Assembly (NCBI GenBank): GCA_028687575.1
Contig: JAQTZW010000004.1
Location: 62,001-126,000 of the forward strand
Length of the DNA: 64,000 nucleotides
Direction of reading: 5' to 3'
Source: Gallionella sp.
Lineage (GTDB): Bacteria > Pseudomonadota > Gammaproteobacteria > Burkholderiales > Gallionellaceae
Both the position numbers and the translations under genes were made by a program. The notes under the pieces are model-generated. The model did no database searches. It was not told the DNA's origin and worked only from the letters and a program-made list of their open reading frames with translations. This document shows, piece after piece, positions 39,100 to 48,087 of the stretch (position 1 is its first letter; each line of letters begins with the position of its first letter).

Positions 39100-39223
39100 C
39101 TTAAAGGATGGCGGGTGAAAACAGGAAATATTCTTGGTGCGCGGGAACGGGGAAATGTCAGCATTCGTTAAGGATTTTGTAATAAAGTACCAATGAAGTT
39201 AATGTGGATAGCGTCTCACAAGC

Positions 39224-39232
39224 TGTTAAAAT
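39224..39232 (+). promoter_or_regulatory. Extended -10 promoter candidate for the WecA-like gene
   Basis: tg-t-taaaat (tg at 39224-39225, taaaat 39227-39232) is an extended -10 box 27 bases before the ATG at 39260. The -35 region is weak. It lies in the 160-base divergent gap (39100-39259) between waaC and the next rightward gene, which holds no other recognisable feature. Confidence 0.4.
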
Positions 39233-39259
39233 CCGCCTAGTTTATTTTTGTTATCCCCT

Positions 39260-40237
39260 ATGTCCCCCCATTATTCGCCTATCATCTCAGCTCTCGTCAC
39301 CATGTTGCTGACGCTGTTCCTGTCCCTGAATAAGCAAGGGATGCTTCAGGACGGTACTTCCGAAGCCGAAGCGAATACCGGACCATTGCCGCGTACTGGC
39401 GGCATCGCCCTAATGGCGGGCGTGCTGGCGGGCTGGGTCGTAATGATCAAGCTCTGGGCTTGGTGGTTGATAATTCCGACGATAGTTCTGTTTGCCTTGT
39501 CAGTGCTCGATGAGGCGGGCGGCCTGTCTGCGAAGATGCGCCAGGGCGGACTGGTCTTGGCCGCTGTCTGCGTGGTATTCGGGGCGGGCGTACATTGGCT
39601 ATGGTGGATACCGGTGCTGGCTGCTGTCGTGGGGATGGCTAATCTGTATGGCGACATGGACGGCTCGGACGGGTTGGGTGGCGGCATGGCGCTGTTCGGC
39701 TTTACCTTCTATGGCGCTGCCGGTTTGATGCACGGCGACGAAACCTTTGCCATGATGTGTTTTTCCGTCGGGGCAGCGGGACTGGGTTTTCTGTATCACA
39801 ACTTCCATCCGGCCAAAGCCTTACTGGGTAATTCAGGGACCGTTCCGCTGGGCTTTCTGGCGGCAGCTTTTGGCGTGTGGGGATGGCAACGGGGATATTG
39901 GCCATTCTGGTTCCCGCTGCTGGTGTTCTCACCCTTCGTAGTGGATGCGACGGTGACTTTACTGAAACGGCTACGCAACAAGCAGGGGGCGATGGATGGT
40001 CATTACTACCAGCGCCTGAAACTGATGGGATGGGACAGCAGCAGGATAGCCACCACCGAATACGTGCTGATGGCGCTGGCAGGCATCTCGGCACTGGTCG
40101 GGATCGGCCTTGAAACCGGCGCGCAAAGTAACCTGCTGGCCTATTGGGCGGCTATTTATCTGGGATTGAGCATGTGGGTGGACAAGCGCTGGCGAGGGTA
40201 TATGAAGCTGGGCCGGGGGGATGGTGATGCTGCGTAA
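39260..40237 (+). CDS. WecA/MraY-family polyprenyl-phosphate sugar-1-phosphate transferase (GT4-type PNPT)
   Basis: 325 residues from the ATG at 39260; a TTG at 39248 is in frame but less likely. About ten membrane helices. The magnesium site of the family is visible as NLYGDMDGSDGLGGGMALFG, and near the end GHYYQRLKLMGW replaces the HxxxRL/HIHH region of WecA. It would transfer a HexNAc-1-phosphate to undecaprenyl phosphate. This is a second initiating enzyme besides the PglC-like one at 32145, so two glycans or alternative primers may be made. Confidence 0.85.
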   Translation: MSPHYSPIISALVTMLLTLFLSLNKQGMLQDGTSEAEANTGPLPRTGGIALMAGVLAGWVVMIKLWAWWLIIPTIVLFALSVLDEAGGLSAKMRQGGLVLAAVCVVFGAGVHWLWWIPVLAAVVGMANLYGDMDGSDGLGGGMALFGFTFYGAAGLMHGDETFAMMCFSVGAAGLGFLYHNFHPAKALLGNSGTVPLGFLAAAFGVWGWQRGYWPFWFPLLVFSPFVVDATVTLLKRLRNKQGAMDGHYYQRLKLMGWDSSRIATTEYVLMALAGISALVGIGLETGAQSNLLAYWAAIYLGLSMWVDKRWRGYMKLGRGDGDAA

Positions 40238-42062
40238 AGCTGGCATAAGGACTGTTCTTGCGATCCTCCACGATATTGTGGCATCCATGCTTGCGTGGAT
40301 ATTCGCTTATTTGCTGCGCTTCAATTTCGAGTTGCCCGAACATTTCAGTACAGAAATGCAACAGACCTTGATGTGGATTGTGCCACTGCAGGTCGCTATA
40401 TTCTGGAAGATGGGGCTGTACCGGGGGATCTGGCGTTATGCCAGCTTGAACGATCTGCGCCGCATCGTGCTGGCAGTATTGTTTGCGGCACTCGCCATTC
40501 CGGTGGTGCTGAGAATGATGCGCAGTGGCCTGATCGTACCCCGTTCCGTGCTGATTATGGATCCGCTGCTGATGATCCTGATGATGGGCGGCAGCCGTAT
40601 CTTGTACAGGTTGTGGAAGGAAACGCGCTTCCACGGGCACATGAAAATAGCAGGCGAGCCCGTGCTGCTGATGGGTGCCGGTGATGCTGCCGTGATGCTG
40701 TCAAAGGAACTGGAAAGGAATCCGGCCTGGCAAGTAGTGGGATTCCTTGATGACGATGCCAGCAAGAAGAACTTCGTACTGAATGGCGTAAAAGTGCTGG
40801 GTGGGTTGGATGAACTGGAGCACTGGACAAAACACTTCGGCGTGGATCGCGTCATCATCGCCATGCCGGCGCGTTCCCATCGGGTGCGCCAACGGGCCAT
40901 GCAGATATGCAACAAGGTGGGCATCCAAACCCTCACCGTGCCATCGTTCGATGACCTGATGAGCGGTCGGGTGGCGGTGTCCCAGTTGCGCCCTATCGAA
41001 CTGGATGACCTGTTGGGCCGCGACCCAGTGGTGCTGGATACCGAGGGGCTGCAAGAGTTGTTGCACGGCAAGGTTGTGATGGTCACCGGGGCGGGCGGTT
41101 CGATCGGTTCCGAACTGTGTCGCCAGATTGCGCGTTTTACGCCAGCCAAGCTGATGCTGTTCGAAGCCAGTGAATTCGCGCTGTATACCATCGAACAGGA
41201 GCTTAAACTCACCTTCCCGGCGTTGGATTTTGTCTGTCTGGTGGGTGACGTGCGGGATGCCGCGCGGGTGAGCGAGGTCATGGAGCAATATCAGCCTGCC
41301 GTGGTGTTCCATGCGGCAGCATACAAGCATGTGCCAATGATGGAGCAGAACAACGCCTGGCAGGCGATCCGCAATAACGTGCATGGCACATGGACCGTGG
41401 CCAAGGCGGCTCAACAGCATGGCGTGGACAAGTTCGTGGTGATCTCGACCGACAAGGCCGTCAATCCGACCAACGTGATGGGCGCGTCCAAGCGACTCGC
41501 GGAGATGGTCTGCCAGGCGCTGCAACCCAGTGGTCAAACGCGCTTCGTCATCGTTCGTTTCGGTAATGTGCTGGGCAGTACCGGTAGTGTGATTCCGAAA
41601 TTCCGTTCCCAGATCGCGCAAGGCGGACCAATCAGCGTCACGCATCCGGAGATCACCCGCTTCTTCATGTCCATCCCCGAGGCGGCGCAACTGGTGTTGC
41701 AGGCAGGCTTGATGGGACAGGGGGGCGAGATATTCGTGCTGGATATGGGCGAACCGGTGAAGATCGTGGATTTGGCGAAAGAGCTGATCCGCTTGTCTGG
41801 TTTCACGGAAGGTGAGATCAAGATTGAATTCACTGGATTGCGTCCGGGTGAAAAACTCTATGAGGAGTTGCTGGCAGACAATGAACACACCCTGCCAACC
41901 CCGCATCCAAAACTGCGTATCGCTCAGGCCAGGCAGGCAGACGCGGCCTGGTTGGCGCAGCTGCTGGTTTGGACACATGCCCAGACTATGCCAGACCGGC
42001 AAGTTAAGACGGCGCTGCAGGAGTGGGTGCCGGAATACCAGCCCGATACTCGGCAGGCATAA
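40221..42062 (+). CDS. PglF/WbpM/CapD-type membrane-bound UDP-GlcNAc 4,6-dehydratase
   Basis: 613 residues (611 if the ATG at 40227, better spaced after gggggg, is used). Four N-terminal membrane helices, then a first Rossmann domain (LLMGAGDAAVMLSKELERNP), then the catalytic SDR domain VVMVTGAGGSIGSELCRQIA at about 286 with STDKAVNPTNVMGASKRLAE near 412. This is the large dehydratase that makes UDP-4-keto-6-deoxy-GlcNAc. With the aminotransferase (33417) and acetyltransferase (32753) it gives the complete diNAc-bacillosamine route, though split over 7 kb. It ends by sharing one base with the next ATG. Confidence 0.9.
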   Translation: MVMLRKAGIRTVLAILHDIVASMLAWIFAYLLRFNFELPEHFSTEMQQTLMWIVPLQVAIFWKMGLYRGIWRYASLNDLRRIVLAVLFAALAIPVVLRMMRSGLIVPRSVLIMDPLLMILMMGGSRILYRLWKETRFHGHMKIAGEPVLLMGAGDAAVMLSKELERNPAWQVVGFLDDDASKKNFVLNGVKVLGGLDELEHWTKHFGVDRVIIAMPARSHRVRQRAMQICNKVGIQTLTVPSFDDLMSGRVAVSQLRPIELDDLLGRDPVVLDTEGLQELLHGKVVMVTGAGGSIGSELCRQIARFTPAKLMLFEASEFALYTIEQELKLTFPALDFVCLVGDVRDAARVSEVMEQYQPAVVFHAAAYKHVPMMEQNNAWQAIRNNVHGTWTVAKAAQQHGVDKFVVISTDKAVNPTNVMGASKRLAEMVCQALQPSGQTRFVIVRFGNVLGSTGSVIPKFRSQIAQGGPISVTHPEITRFFMSIPEAAQLVLQAGLMGQGGEIFVLDMGEPVKIVDLAKELIRLSGFTEGEIKIEFTGLRPGEKLYEELLADNEHTLPTPHPKLRIAQARQADAAWLAQLLVWTHAQTMPDRQVKTALQEWVPEYQPDTRQA

Positions 42063-42814
42063 TGCCCGGACTTTCCGTCATTCTCATCACCCGTAACGAA
42101 GCGCTCAACATTGGTGATTGCCTTGCTTCGGTCGCATGGGCGGACGAAATTGTGGTCGTGGATTCGGGGAGTAACGATGAGACCGTTGCCATCGCCAGGA
42201 GCATGGGGGCGCGGGTCTACAACCATGCTGACTGGCCGGGTTTCGGCCCGCAAAAGAATCGCGCTTTGGGCTATGCCAGCGGCGACTGGGTGTTCTCGCT
42301 GGATGCCGACGAGCGCGTCACGCCGGAATTGCGCAAAGAGCTTGAGCAGGCGATGAACACGGCGGACGCCGATGGCTATTTCTGCCCCCGTTTGTCGCAA
42401 TTCTGCGGGCAGTTCGTCCATCATTCCGGCTGGTATCCCGACCATGTGTTGCGCCTGTTCAAACGCGGCGCAGGCCGCTTTTCCGACAGTCTGGTGCACG
42501 AGACTGTGCTGCTGGAAGGGCGCACGGCGCGGCTGACCAGCCCGTTATTGCACTACAGTTACCGCACCCGTGAGGACGTGACGCGCAAGGTCGAACATTA
42601 CTCCACGGCTGCCGCACGCCAGATGTTCGAGGCCGGCAAACGCTCAAGCCTTGTCGGCGCGCTGCTGAGCGGCGGCTGGGCGTTCGTACGTACCTATTTA
42701 TTGCGGCTTGGGGTGCTGGACGGGCGTGCGGGATGGAATATCGCCCGCATGAATGCGCGCACCACTTACCTGAAATATCGCAAACTCGAAGCCTTGCGCG
42801 CGGTTGCGAACTAA
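42062..42814 (+). CDS. WaaE/KdtX-like LPS core glycosyltransferase (GT2)
   Basis: 250 residues from the ATG at 42062. LSVILITRNEALNIGDCLAS, EIVVVDSGSNDETVAIA, WPGFGPQKNRALGYASGDWV and FSLDADERVTPELRKEL are the full set of motifs of the WaaE/KdtX branch, which adds beta-glucose to heptose I of the inner core. Its stop overlaps the stop of the next, leftward gene by four bases. Specificity is by family only. Confidence 0.87.
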   Translation: MPGLSVILITRNEALNIGDCLASVAWADEIVVVDSGSNDETVAIARSMGARVYNHADWPGFGPQKNRALGYASGDWVFSLDADERVTPELRKELEQAMNTADADGYFCPRLSQFCGQFVHHSGWYPDHVLRLFKRGAGRFSDSLVHETVLLEGRTARLTSPLLHYSYRTREDVTRKVEHYSTAAARQMFEAGKRSSLVGALLSGGWAFVRTYLLRLGVLDGRAGWNIARMNARTTYLKYRKLEALRAVAN

Positions 42815-43650
42815 CTCAGCGCACGCTTGATACGGCTGCGCAGCATCTGCCAGCGGAACTCTCCGGTGTCTTCCGGTTCGGCCAGCGCCGGCCCCTGTGC
42901 GATCTGGCCGCGTCTCAGAAAATAACGATCGAATACCGATTGGCGCATGCCCCACTTGTGCAGGAACTGCTTGCCGCCATTGTTTTTCTTGATCTTGCCG
43001 GTGGATTTGCACTGGAAATGGTAGACCAGCGAATCGCCCACGCCGAGGAACACGCGGCAGCCCGCATCCCATAGTTTCATCGAAAAATCATTGTCGCTGC
43101 TCATGCCGGGTGAAAATTCGCTGCTGTAACCACCGACGCGGAACCACCAGCGGCGAGTGACCAGCGTCGGTGGCCAAGTCGCGCCGCACCAATCGGCCTT
43201 GCGATGTTGCGGTAACTCGGCAAGCAGCGTGGCTTCGTCGAAATCGCCGACGTCCCTGCCGTAATCGCGCACGATCACGCAAGGATTCTGCGTGTCGTTC
43301 GGTTCTATCATCGTGCCGGATAGCATGAACAGGTCGGTCTCCAGTCCCTTGAGCTTATTCACCAGCGCGCTATCCCAGCCCGGACAGCAGTACATGTCGT
43401 CGTTCAGGTACAGGATGTAATCCTGTGTGGCATGCATCGCCGCCTCGTTCACAGCAAGGCAGATGCCGATGTTGTCGGGCGAGGCGGAATGGGTCAGGTT
43501 TTGTTCGCGCACCCAGGCCAGGCTGCCGTCGCTGCCATCGTTCACATGGATGATGATCTGGTGAGGGTAGGCAGAGTTTTGCCGGATGCTGCGCACGCAC
43601 AGTTTGAGTAGTTCGAGGTTGTTCCAGCTCGGGATGATGATGGAGAACAT
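42811..43650 (-). CDS. GT2-family glycosyltransferase, paralogue of 46106
   Basis: 279 residues from the ATG at 43650 (MFSIIIPSWNNLELLKLCV). IIIHVNDGSDGSLAWVREQN, DYILYLNDDMYCCPGWD with the Asp-Asp metal site, and GGYSSEFSPGMSSDNDFSMK are diagnostic. It is clearly homologous, motif for motif, to the product of 46106-47020, but lies in the opposite orientation. It likely acts on LPS core or O-chain. The upstream gap 43651-43771 is a divergent promoter region; on the plus strand tacaat at 43758-43763 is a possible -10. Confidence 0.85.
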   Translation of the reverse strand: MFSIIIPSWNNLELLKLCVRSIRQNSAYPHQIIIHVNDGSDGSLAWVREQNLTHSASPDNIGICLAVNEAAMHATQDYILYLNDDMYCCPGWDSALVNKLKGLETDLFMLSGTMIEPNDTQNPCVIVRDYGRDVGDFDEATLLAELPQHRKADWCGATWPPTLVTRRWWFRVGGYSSEFSPGMSSDNDFSMKLWDAGCRVFLGVGDSLVYHFQCKSTGKIKKNNGGKQFLHKWGMRQSVFDRYFLRRGQIAQGPALAEPEDTGEFRWQMLRSRIKRALS

Positions 43651-43771
43651 AGAGGATACCGGCACAAAGGACAGAAGTAGGTGGTGGATTTTACTGCACA
43701 ACGCAATAGCAGGGGGGCGCGTCACACCGCACACATGCACTGACGGGGCTAAGCCGCTACAATGCGCCGCT

Positions 43772-44836
43772 ATGCAAGGAAAACTGAACATCATCCATGT
43801 CGTGAAACGCTACGGTCCGGTAGGCGGCATGGAGCGCTACGTATGGGAAGTCACCCGCGAACTGCAGCGGATGGGGCATCGCATCACAGTGTTGTGCGAA
43901 CGTTGTCACGTGGCGCCCCCTGAAGGTATCAACGTGGTCGAGCTGGGTGAAACTGCCAAGCGTCCGCGCTGGCTGTCGCAGGTGCGTTTCAGTGCCAGGG
44001 TGACGCGCTGGGTGCGAGCGCATTCGGAGGCTGATCGGGTCATCCACAGCCATGAACGCGTCGGCGTACATGATGTGACCACCTTTCACGGCCCACCGTT
44101 TGCCACCATCTTCGAGCAGGGTTGGTGGCGGTTCATTTCGTTGCGGGTGTGGGTGCGGCTCTATCTTGAGCGACGTGAACTGGAAACCGCGCGCGTCATC
44201 GTGCCAAATTCTTCATTCATCAGCCGCCAACTTGAGCGCTATTACCCGGAACTCTCCGGAAATATCATTGCGCCCGTGGTGCCGGGCGTGCTGCCGGTAC
44301 GGCAACGCGAACCGCGCATCGTGCCGGCGGATGGCGGGGTGGTCTGCTTCGTCGGCTGGGAATGGCAGCGCAAGGGATTGCCGATGGCGATGGATATCGT
44401 GGCGGAGTTGCGCCGTAGCCGCCCCAATCTGGAATTATGGGTGGTCGGCCCGCCGCCGGCCGAGCTGGAAGCGTTGTTCGCGGGCTGGCAGGGAGGCTGC
44501 CGGCTGATGGGATGGCGCGAGGACAACGACCACTTCCGTGAAGTGGACGTGCTGCTGCACCCGGCGCTCGCCGAACCCTATGGCATGGTTATCGCAGAAG
44601 CGATGGCGGCGCGCGTACCGGTAGTGGTGTCAGATGTGTGCGGTGCGGCTGAGCATGTGGTTGAAGAAGCCGGTGCGGTGCTGCCACTGGCAGCGCCTTT
44701 TGAAAGGTGGGTGCAGGCTGTAGAGCAGCAACTGGCGCGCAGTTCTCCTGTGCCAGTCTTCGAACGGAGCTGGGCCAAAGTGGCAAGTGAATATGAATCC
44801 GTTTATCTGTCGATGGCCAGGAAAGATTTGCAATGA
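43772..44836 (+). CDS. GT4-family LPS-type glycosyltransferase
   Basis: 354 residues from the ATG at 43772 (MQGKLNIIHVVKRYGPVGG). The N-terminal glycine loop GPVGGMERYVWEVTREL, and the C-terminal VCFVGWEWQRKGLPMAMDIV, VLLHPALAEPYGMVIAEAMA and VPVVVSDVCGAAEHV are GT-B donor-site motifs. It resembles WaaG-like core hexosyltransferases. It overlaps the ligase gene by four bases. Position between waaC, the WaaE-like gene and the ligase supports a role in the LPS core. Confidence 0.85.
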   Translation: MQGKLNIIHVVKRYGPVGGMERYVWEVTRELQRMGHRITVLCERCHVAPPEGINVVELGETAKRPRWLSQVRFSARVTRWVRAHSEADRVIHSHERVGVHDVTTFHGPPFATIFEQGWWRFISLRVWVRLYLERRELETARVIVPNSSFISRQLERYYPELSGNIIAPVVPGVLPVRQREPRIVPADGGVVCFVGWEWQRKGLPMAMDIVAELRRSRPNLELWVVGPPPAELEALFAGWQGGCRLMGWREDNDHFREVDVLLHPALAEPYGMVIAEAMAARVPVVVSDVCGAAEHVVEEAGAVLPLAAPFERWVQAVEQQLARSSPVPVFERSWAKVASEYESVYLSMARKDLQ

Positions 44837-46113
44837 GCATAGTGTTCTCTCCTTATACAAGAATTGTTGAAACCGTCGCGGCATTACTGCTGATCGCCTA
44901 TCCGAGTCTGATGTTTACGGTGAAAGGCGGCATGAACGGTGCGTTCCTGTTTTTGTTGATTCTTGCCTTGGTGGTTTGGGCTGTCCGTCCGGTCGGAATG
45001 GCCAAGGTGGTCTGGAATGGCGAACTGGCACTTTATTTGTGTGCAATGGTCGCCCTGTCATGCGCCATCTTCATCAGCCAAAGTGTCCACCAGCATTACG
45101 ATGGGCATCCCTATGATGCCGCATCGCGCTACTTTTTGGCGGTTCCAGTCTTGCTGCTGTTGTCGCGGCTGCGGTTTGCCGTGGTCACCCTAGTTGCGTA
45201 TGGATTTCCGCTGGCAACGATAGCGGGGCTGATTGTGGCCACGAGGCTGGAAGATGGGCGCTTGCTCGTGCTCTTCATGGATTTAATTCATTTCGGCGAT
45301 TTCGAGTTGCTGCTGGGGGTATTGTCGCTGCTGAGCATCGATTGGGTGGGGCGCGATAAATTGCTACTGCGTATGCTTAAAATAGCAGGATTTGTCGTAG
45401 GTATCTATGTCTCAATGAGAACTGGCACACGGGGTGGGTGGGTCGCTTTGCCGGTGTTTGCACTGATATTTATGCGCTATCGGCTCGGTAGTTTCTCACT
45501 GAAAGCAATATCGGCCGCCGTAATGCTGATGTCGGTATTGTGTCTGCCCGTTTACCTTTTCAACCCGGTCATCCATGATCGCGTCAATATGGTCGAAAAG
45601 GACTTGATTGCATTCGGTGCCGGGAGTATGGATACCGACACTGGGATACGGCTGCAGCTCTATAAGGCGGCAGGTATCATCTTTGTAAATCATCCGCTAT
45701 TCGGTGTCGGGCCGGAAGGCTTCAGGCGTGAACTGGAGCCCATGGTCAAGGCGGGGCTGATCACTGAAAATGCCGCGATACTCGGGCAGGGCGAGGTGCA
45801 CAACGAACTGCTAGCCAAGGCGGCAGAACTGGGTTTGTTTGGTTTAATCGCCATGCTGATGGTCTATCTGGTGCCGTTCAGGTTTTTCTACAGAGCGATG
45901 TGTTCCGAAGTTCGACCGATCCGGCAGTCAGGCATGATGGGGCTGGTGTTCGTCAGTGGCTTCATGGTGTTCGGTCTGACCGTCGAAGTGCTGAACCTGA
46001 CCCTGGCGGCGGCCTTTTATGGCTTGACTGTGGCAGTGTTGCTGGCTGCCTGTATGAATATCCACCACGGCGAGCACTACTCGCCAATAAACTTTAAGGC
46101 TACACATGTTTAG
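44833..46113 (+). CDS. waaL: O-antigen ligase/polymerase family protein (WaaL or Wzy type)
   Basis: 426 residues with about twelve membrane helices and one large periplasmic loop. The loop has RGGWVALPVFA and, further on, GEVHNELLAKAAELGLFGLI, the H-N-x-x-L motif with the histidine essential in WaaL. Ligase attaches lipid-linked O-antigen to lipid A-core in the periplasm. No separate Wzy polymerase was recognised, so this protein could be the polymerase instead. It overlaps the genes on both sides (four and eight bases). Confidence 0.8.
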   Translation: MSIVFSPYTRIVETVAALLLIAYPSLMFTVKGGMNGAFLFLLILALVVWAVRPVGMAKVVWNGELALYLCAMVALSCAIFISQSVHQHYDGHPYDAASRYFLAVPVLLLLSRLRFAVVTLVAYGFPLATIAGLIVATRLEDGRLLVLFMDLIHFGDFELLLGVLSLLSIDWVGRDKLLLRMLKIAGFVVGIYVSMRTGTRGGWVALPVFALIFMRYRLGSFSLKAISAAVMLMSVLCLPVYLFNPVIHDRVNMVEKDLIAFGAGSMDTDTGIRLQLYKAAGIIFVNHPLFGVGPEGFRRELEPMVKAGLITENAAILGQGEVHNELLAKAAELGLFGLIAMLMVYLVPFRFFYRAMCSEVRPIRQSGMMGLVFVSGFMVFGLTVEVLNLTLAAAFYGLTVAVLLAACMNIHHGEHYSPINFKATHV

Positions 46114-47020
46114 CATACTCATCCCCACCTGGAACAACCTGCCTTATTTGCAGCTCTGTGTCGCCAGCATCGAAAAATATTCGAGCCAGCCGCATGAGAT
46201 CATCATCCATGTCAACGATGGCAGCGACGGCACGCTGGAATGGGTCAAAGCCAGCGGCCTGAAATATAGCCATAGCGCGAAGAATGTCGGCATCTGTTTG
46301 TCGCTCAACAACCTCGCGGCCAAAGCCAGCCATGACTGGATGCTCTATATGAACGACGACATGGTGGCCTGTCCGGGATGGGATGCCGCTTTCAACGATG
46401 CGATAAACGCAACGGATACCGATCTGGCGCTGTATTTCGGTACGCTGATAGAGCCTAACCAATCGCAAAGTCCGTTGATCATCAACCAGAATCACGGCAT
46501 GAACCCTCAGGAGTTCAACGAGGCTGCCTTGCTGGCGAACTATATGAACGAGGTGCGCGATGACATAGAGGGTGCGGCTCTGCAGCCGACGCTGGTGCAT
46601 CGCAAATGGTGGACGGTGGTCGGTGGCTATAGCATCGAATTCAGTCCGGGGATGAGCACAGATGACGACTTGTTGATGAAATTCTGGGTCGCTGGTTGCC
46701 GGAATTTCCGTGTGGTAGGCAACAGTCGTTTCTATCATTTCGGCTTCAAGAGCACCGGCAAGATCAAGCACAACCTCGGCGGTCGCATCTTCGCGATGAA
46801 ATGGGGCATGACCCAGAAAGAGTTCTTTAGAGACTATCTAGGCTCGTTGCACAACTCAGGTGAGGCAGGGGGGCAAACCGCGCGTTTCCCACGCGCCACG
46901 CGCCTAGGCAAGTTCCGCCGTGCCGGCTACGGCTGGTTCTGCGATTACCCGCTGGAAGGTATAGAGCAATGGGATCAGCGTTCTGCCGTAGGCAAATGGG
47001 AAGAGGGTGGCGGCGAGTAA
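46106..47020 (+). CDS. GT2-family glycosyltransferase, paralogue of 42811
   Basis: 304 residues. MFSILIPTWNNLPYLQLCVA, EIIIHVNDGSDGTLEWVKAS, DWMLYMNDDMVACPGWDAAF and GGYSIEFSPGMSTDDDLLMK match the product of 42811-43650 throughout. It carries an additional C-terminal tail of about 50 residues (from LHNSGEAGGQTARFPRATRL) not found in the paralogue, rich in Arg and Trp. It overlaps waaL by eight bases. Function as a core or O-chain transferase is inferred. Confidence 0.83.
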   Translation: MFSILIPTWNNLPYLQLCVASIEKYSSQPHEIIIHVNDGSDGTLEWVKASGLKYSHSAKNVGICLSLNNLAAKASHDWMLYMNDDMVACPGWDAAFNDAINATDTDLALYFGTLIEPNQSQSPLIINQNHGMNPQEFNEAALLANYMNEVRDDIEGAALQPTLVHRKWWTVVGGYSIEFSPGMSTDDDLLMKFWVAGCRNFRVVGNSRFYHFGFKSTGKIKHNLGGRIFAMKWGMTQKEFFRDYLGSLHNSGEAGGQTARFPRATRLGKFRRAGYGWFCDYPLEGIEQWDQRSAVGKWEEGGGE

Positions 47021-47064
47021 GTTTCTGCCATGCTCTCAACGGGGCTGAGCCTGACTGCAGTGCA

Positions 47065-48087
47065 TTACTGGCTGGAGGCCTCGTTGTGCTTGGCTGCCAG
47101 TGTGGGCGCCAAGGTTTGATAGATGGTCTCTCCCAGCAGCAGATAGCCCGTCGTTGAAACATGCGAATTATTGGCCGGGTACAGGTCTACCGTTTTGCGG
47201 GCCAGCGCGTCGCGCATCACTTTGAGCACGTTCGGCGCTAACAGACGTTGCTCGGCCTTGTTCCAGAATTGTTTGTCGGAGTGCAGGAACACCGTGGATT
47301 TATCAGGCATGAACACCCACAGCGGGGTGATGTCGCCCATTCTGCCATTAAGCGCTTGCACCTGGTCTATGACTTCGTCTCCCATGTCCGCCACGCTGTC
47401 CGAGGTATAGAACAACGTGTCCTGGCAGCGCTTGTGACTGAACAGTTCGCAGCCATCAGGTAGCCGAACCAGGCGGGCGCCTCCGGGCGCAGCCCATTCC
47501 TTAAAGTCAGGCGCGTCACTTATTCTCTGGTAATTCTCGACATTGCGCCAGGTCGCGATGCCGATGGAGAACCTTCCAGAATAATCGGGTTCCTTGCGCA
47601 CAGTGATGGGGGGAGGGCGCAGCTGGTCTGCCTTGACATCCGGGTGATACACCTCCTGTTTGCAGGCGACCGAGTTGGGTATGCCTGCGGCGATATTGCG
47701 TTCGACCACCTCAAAGATCACATGCTTGCCCTTGAAGCCCTGCGCACGTAGCCAGGGATAAAAATCCTCGCAGACGCCGCGCACGCTGGTCCAGTGTTCG
47801 GTACGCACGCGCAACCCGTGTTGCACCAGTATGGTCTGCCAGATGCGGGGTTCGGAAAAACTGTCGCCGACCACCAGCACGTCGGCATCCTGCCATGAAG
47901 CCGACTTGAGAAGTTCCGGGGCAATGGCAGGTTGTGGCTTGTTCCAGCCGAACAGCGATTCCGGCAACAGGCCGACGCGGGTCAGGTCACCTTCATATCC
48001 TGCCAGTGGCAGGCAATACAGTCCGACCGCACCATACGCGCCCATCACGGCGATGACGATGATGGAAAAAAATTTTGCTGATCTCAT
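47065..48087 (-). CDS. AlgX/AlgJ-like SGNH periplasmic acetyl-transfer protein (copy 1)
   Basis: 340 residues with an N-terminal membrane anchor (FFSIIVIAVMGAYGAVGLYC). The catalytic Ser lies in VLVVGDSFSEPRIWQTIL (about residue 75) and the late block NNSHVSTTGYLLLGETIYQ offers the histidine; these are the GDSF and His elements of the AlgX/AlgJ branch of SGNH hydrolase-like proteins that pass acetyl groups from an MBOAT protein to a polysaccharide. It is the last gene of the leftward operon and a close homologue of its neighbour at 48084, which it overlaps by four bases. Confidence 0.78.
   Translation of the reverse strand: MRSAKFFSIIVIAVMGAYGAVGLYCLPLAGYEGDLTRVGLLPESLFGWNKPQPAIAPELLKSASWQDADVLVVGDSFSEPRIWQTILVQHGLRVRTEHWTSVRGVCEDFYPWLRAQGFKGKHVIFEVVERNIAAGIPNSVACKQEVYHPDVKADQLRPPPITVRKEPDYSGRFSIGIATWRNVENYQRISDAPDFKEWAAPGGARLVRLPDGCELFSHKRCQDTLFYTSDSVADMGDEVIDQVQALNGRMGDITPLWVFMPDKSTVFLHSDKQFWNKAEQRLLAPNVLKVMRDALARKTVDLYPANNSHVSTTGYLLLGETIYQTLAPTLAAKHNEASSQ

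Noticed and set aside
40701..42002. 433-codon minus-strand frame opposite the PglF-type dehydratase
   Set aside because: His/Gln-rich antisense product typical of a shadow frame; the plus-strand gene is full length with active-site motifs.
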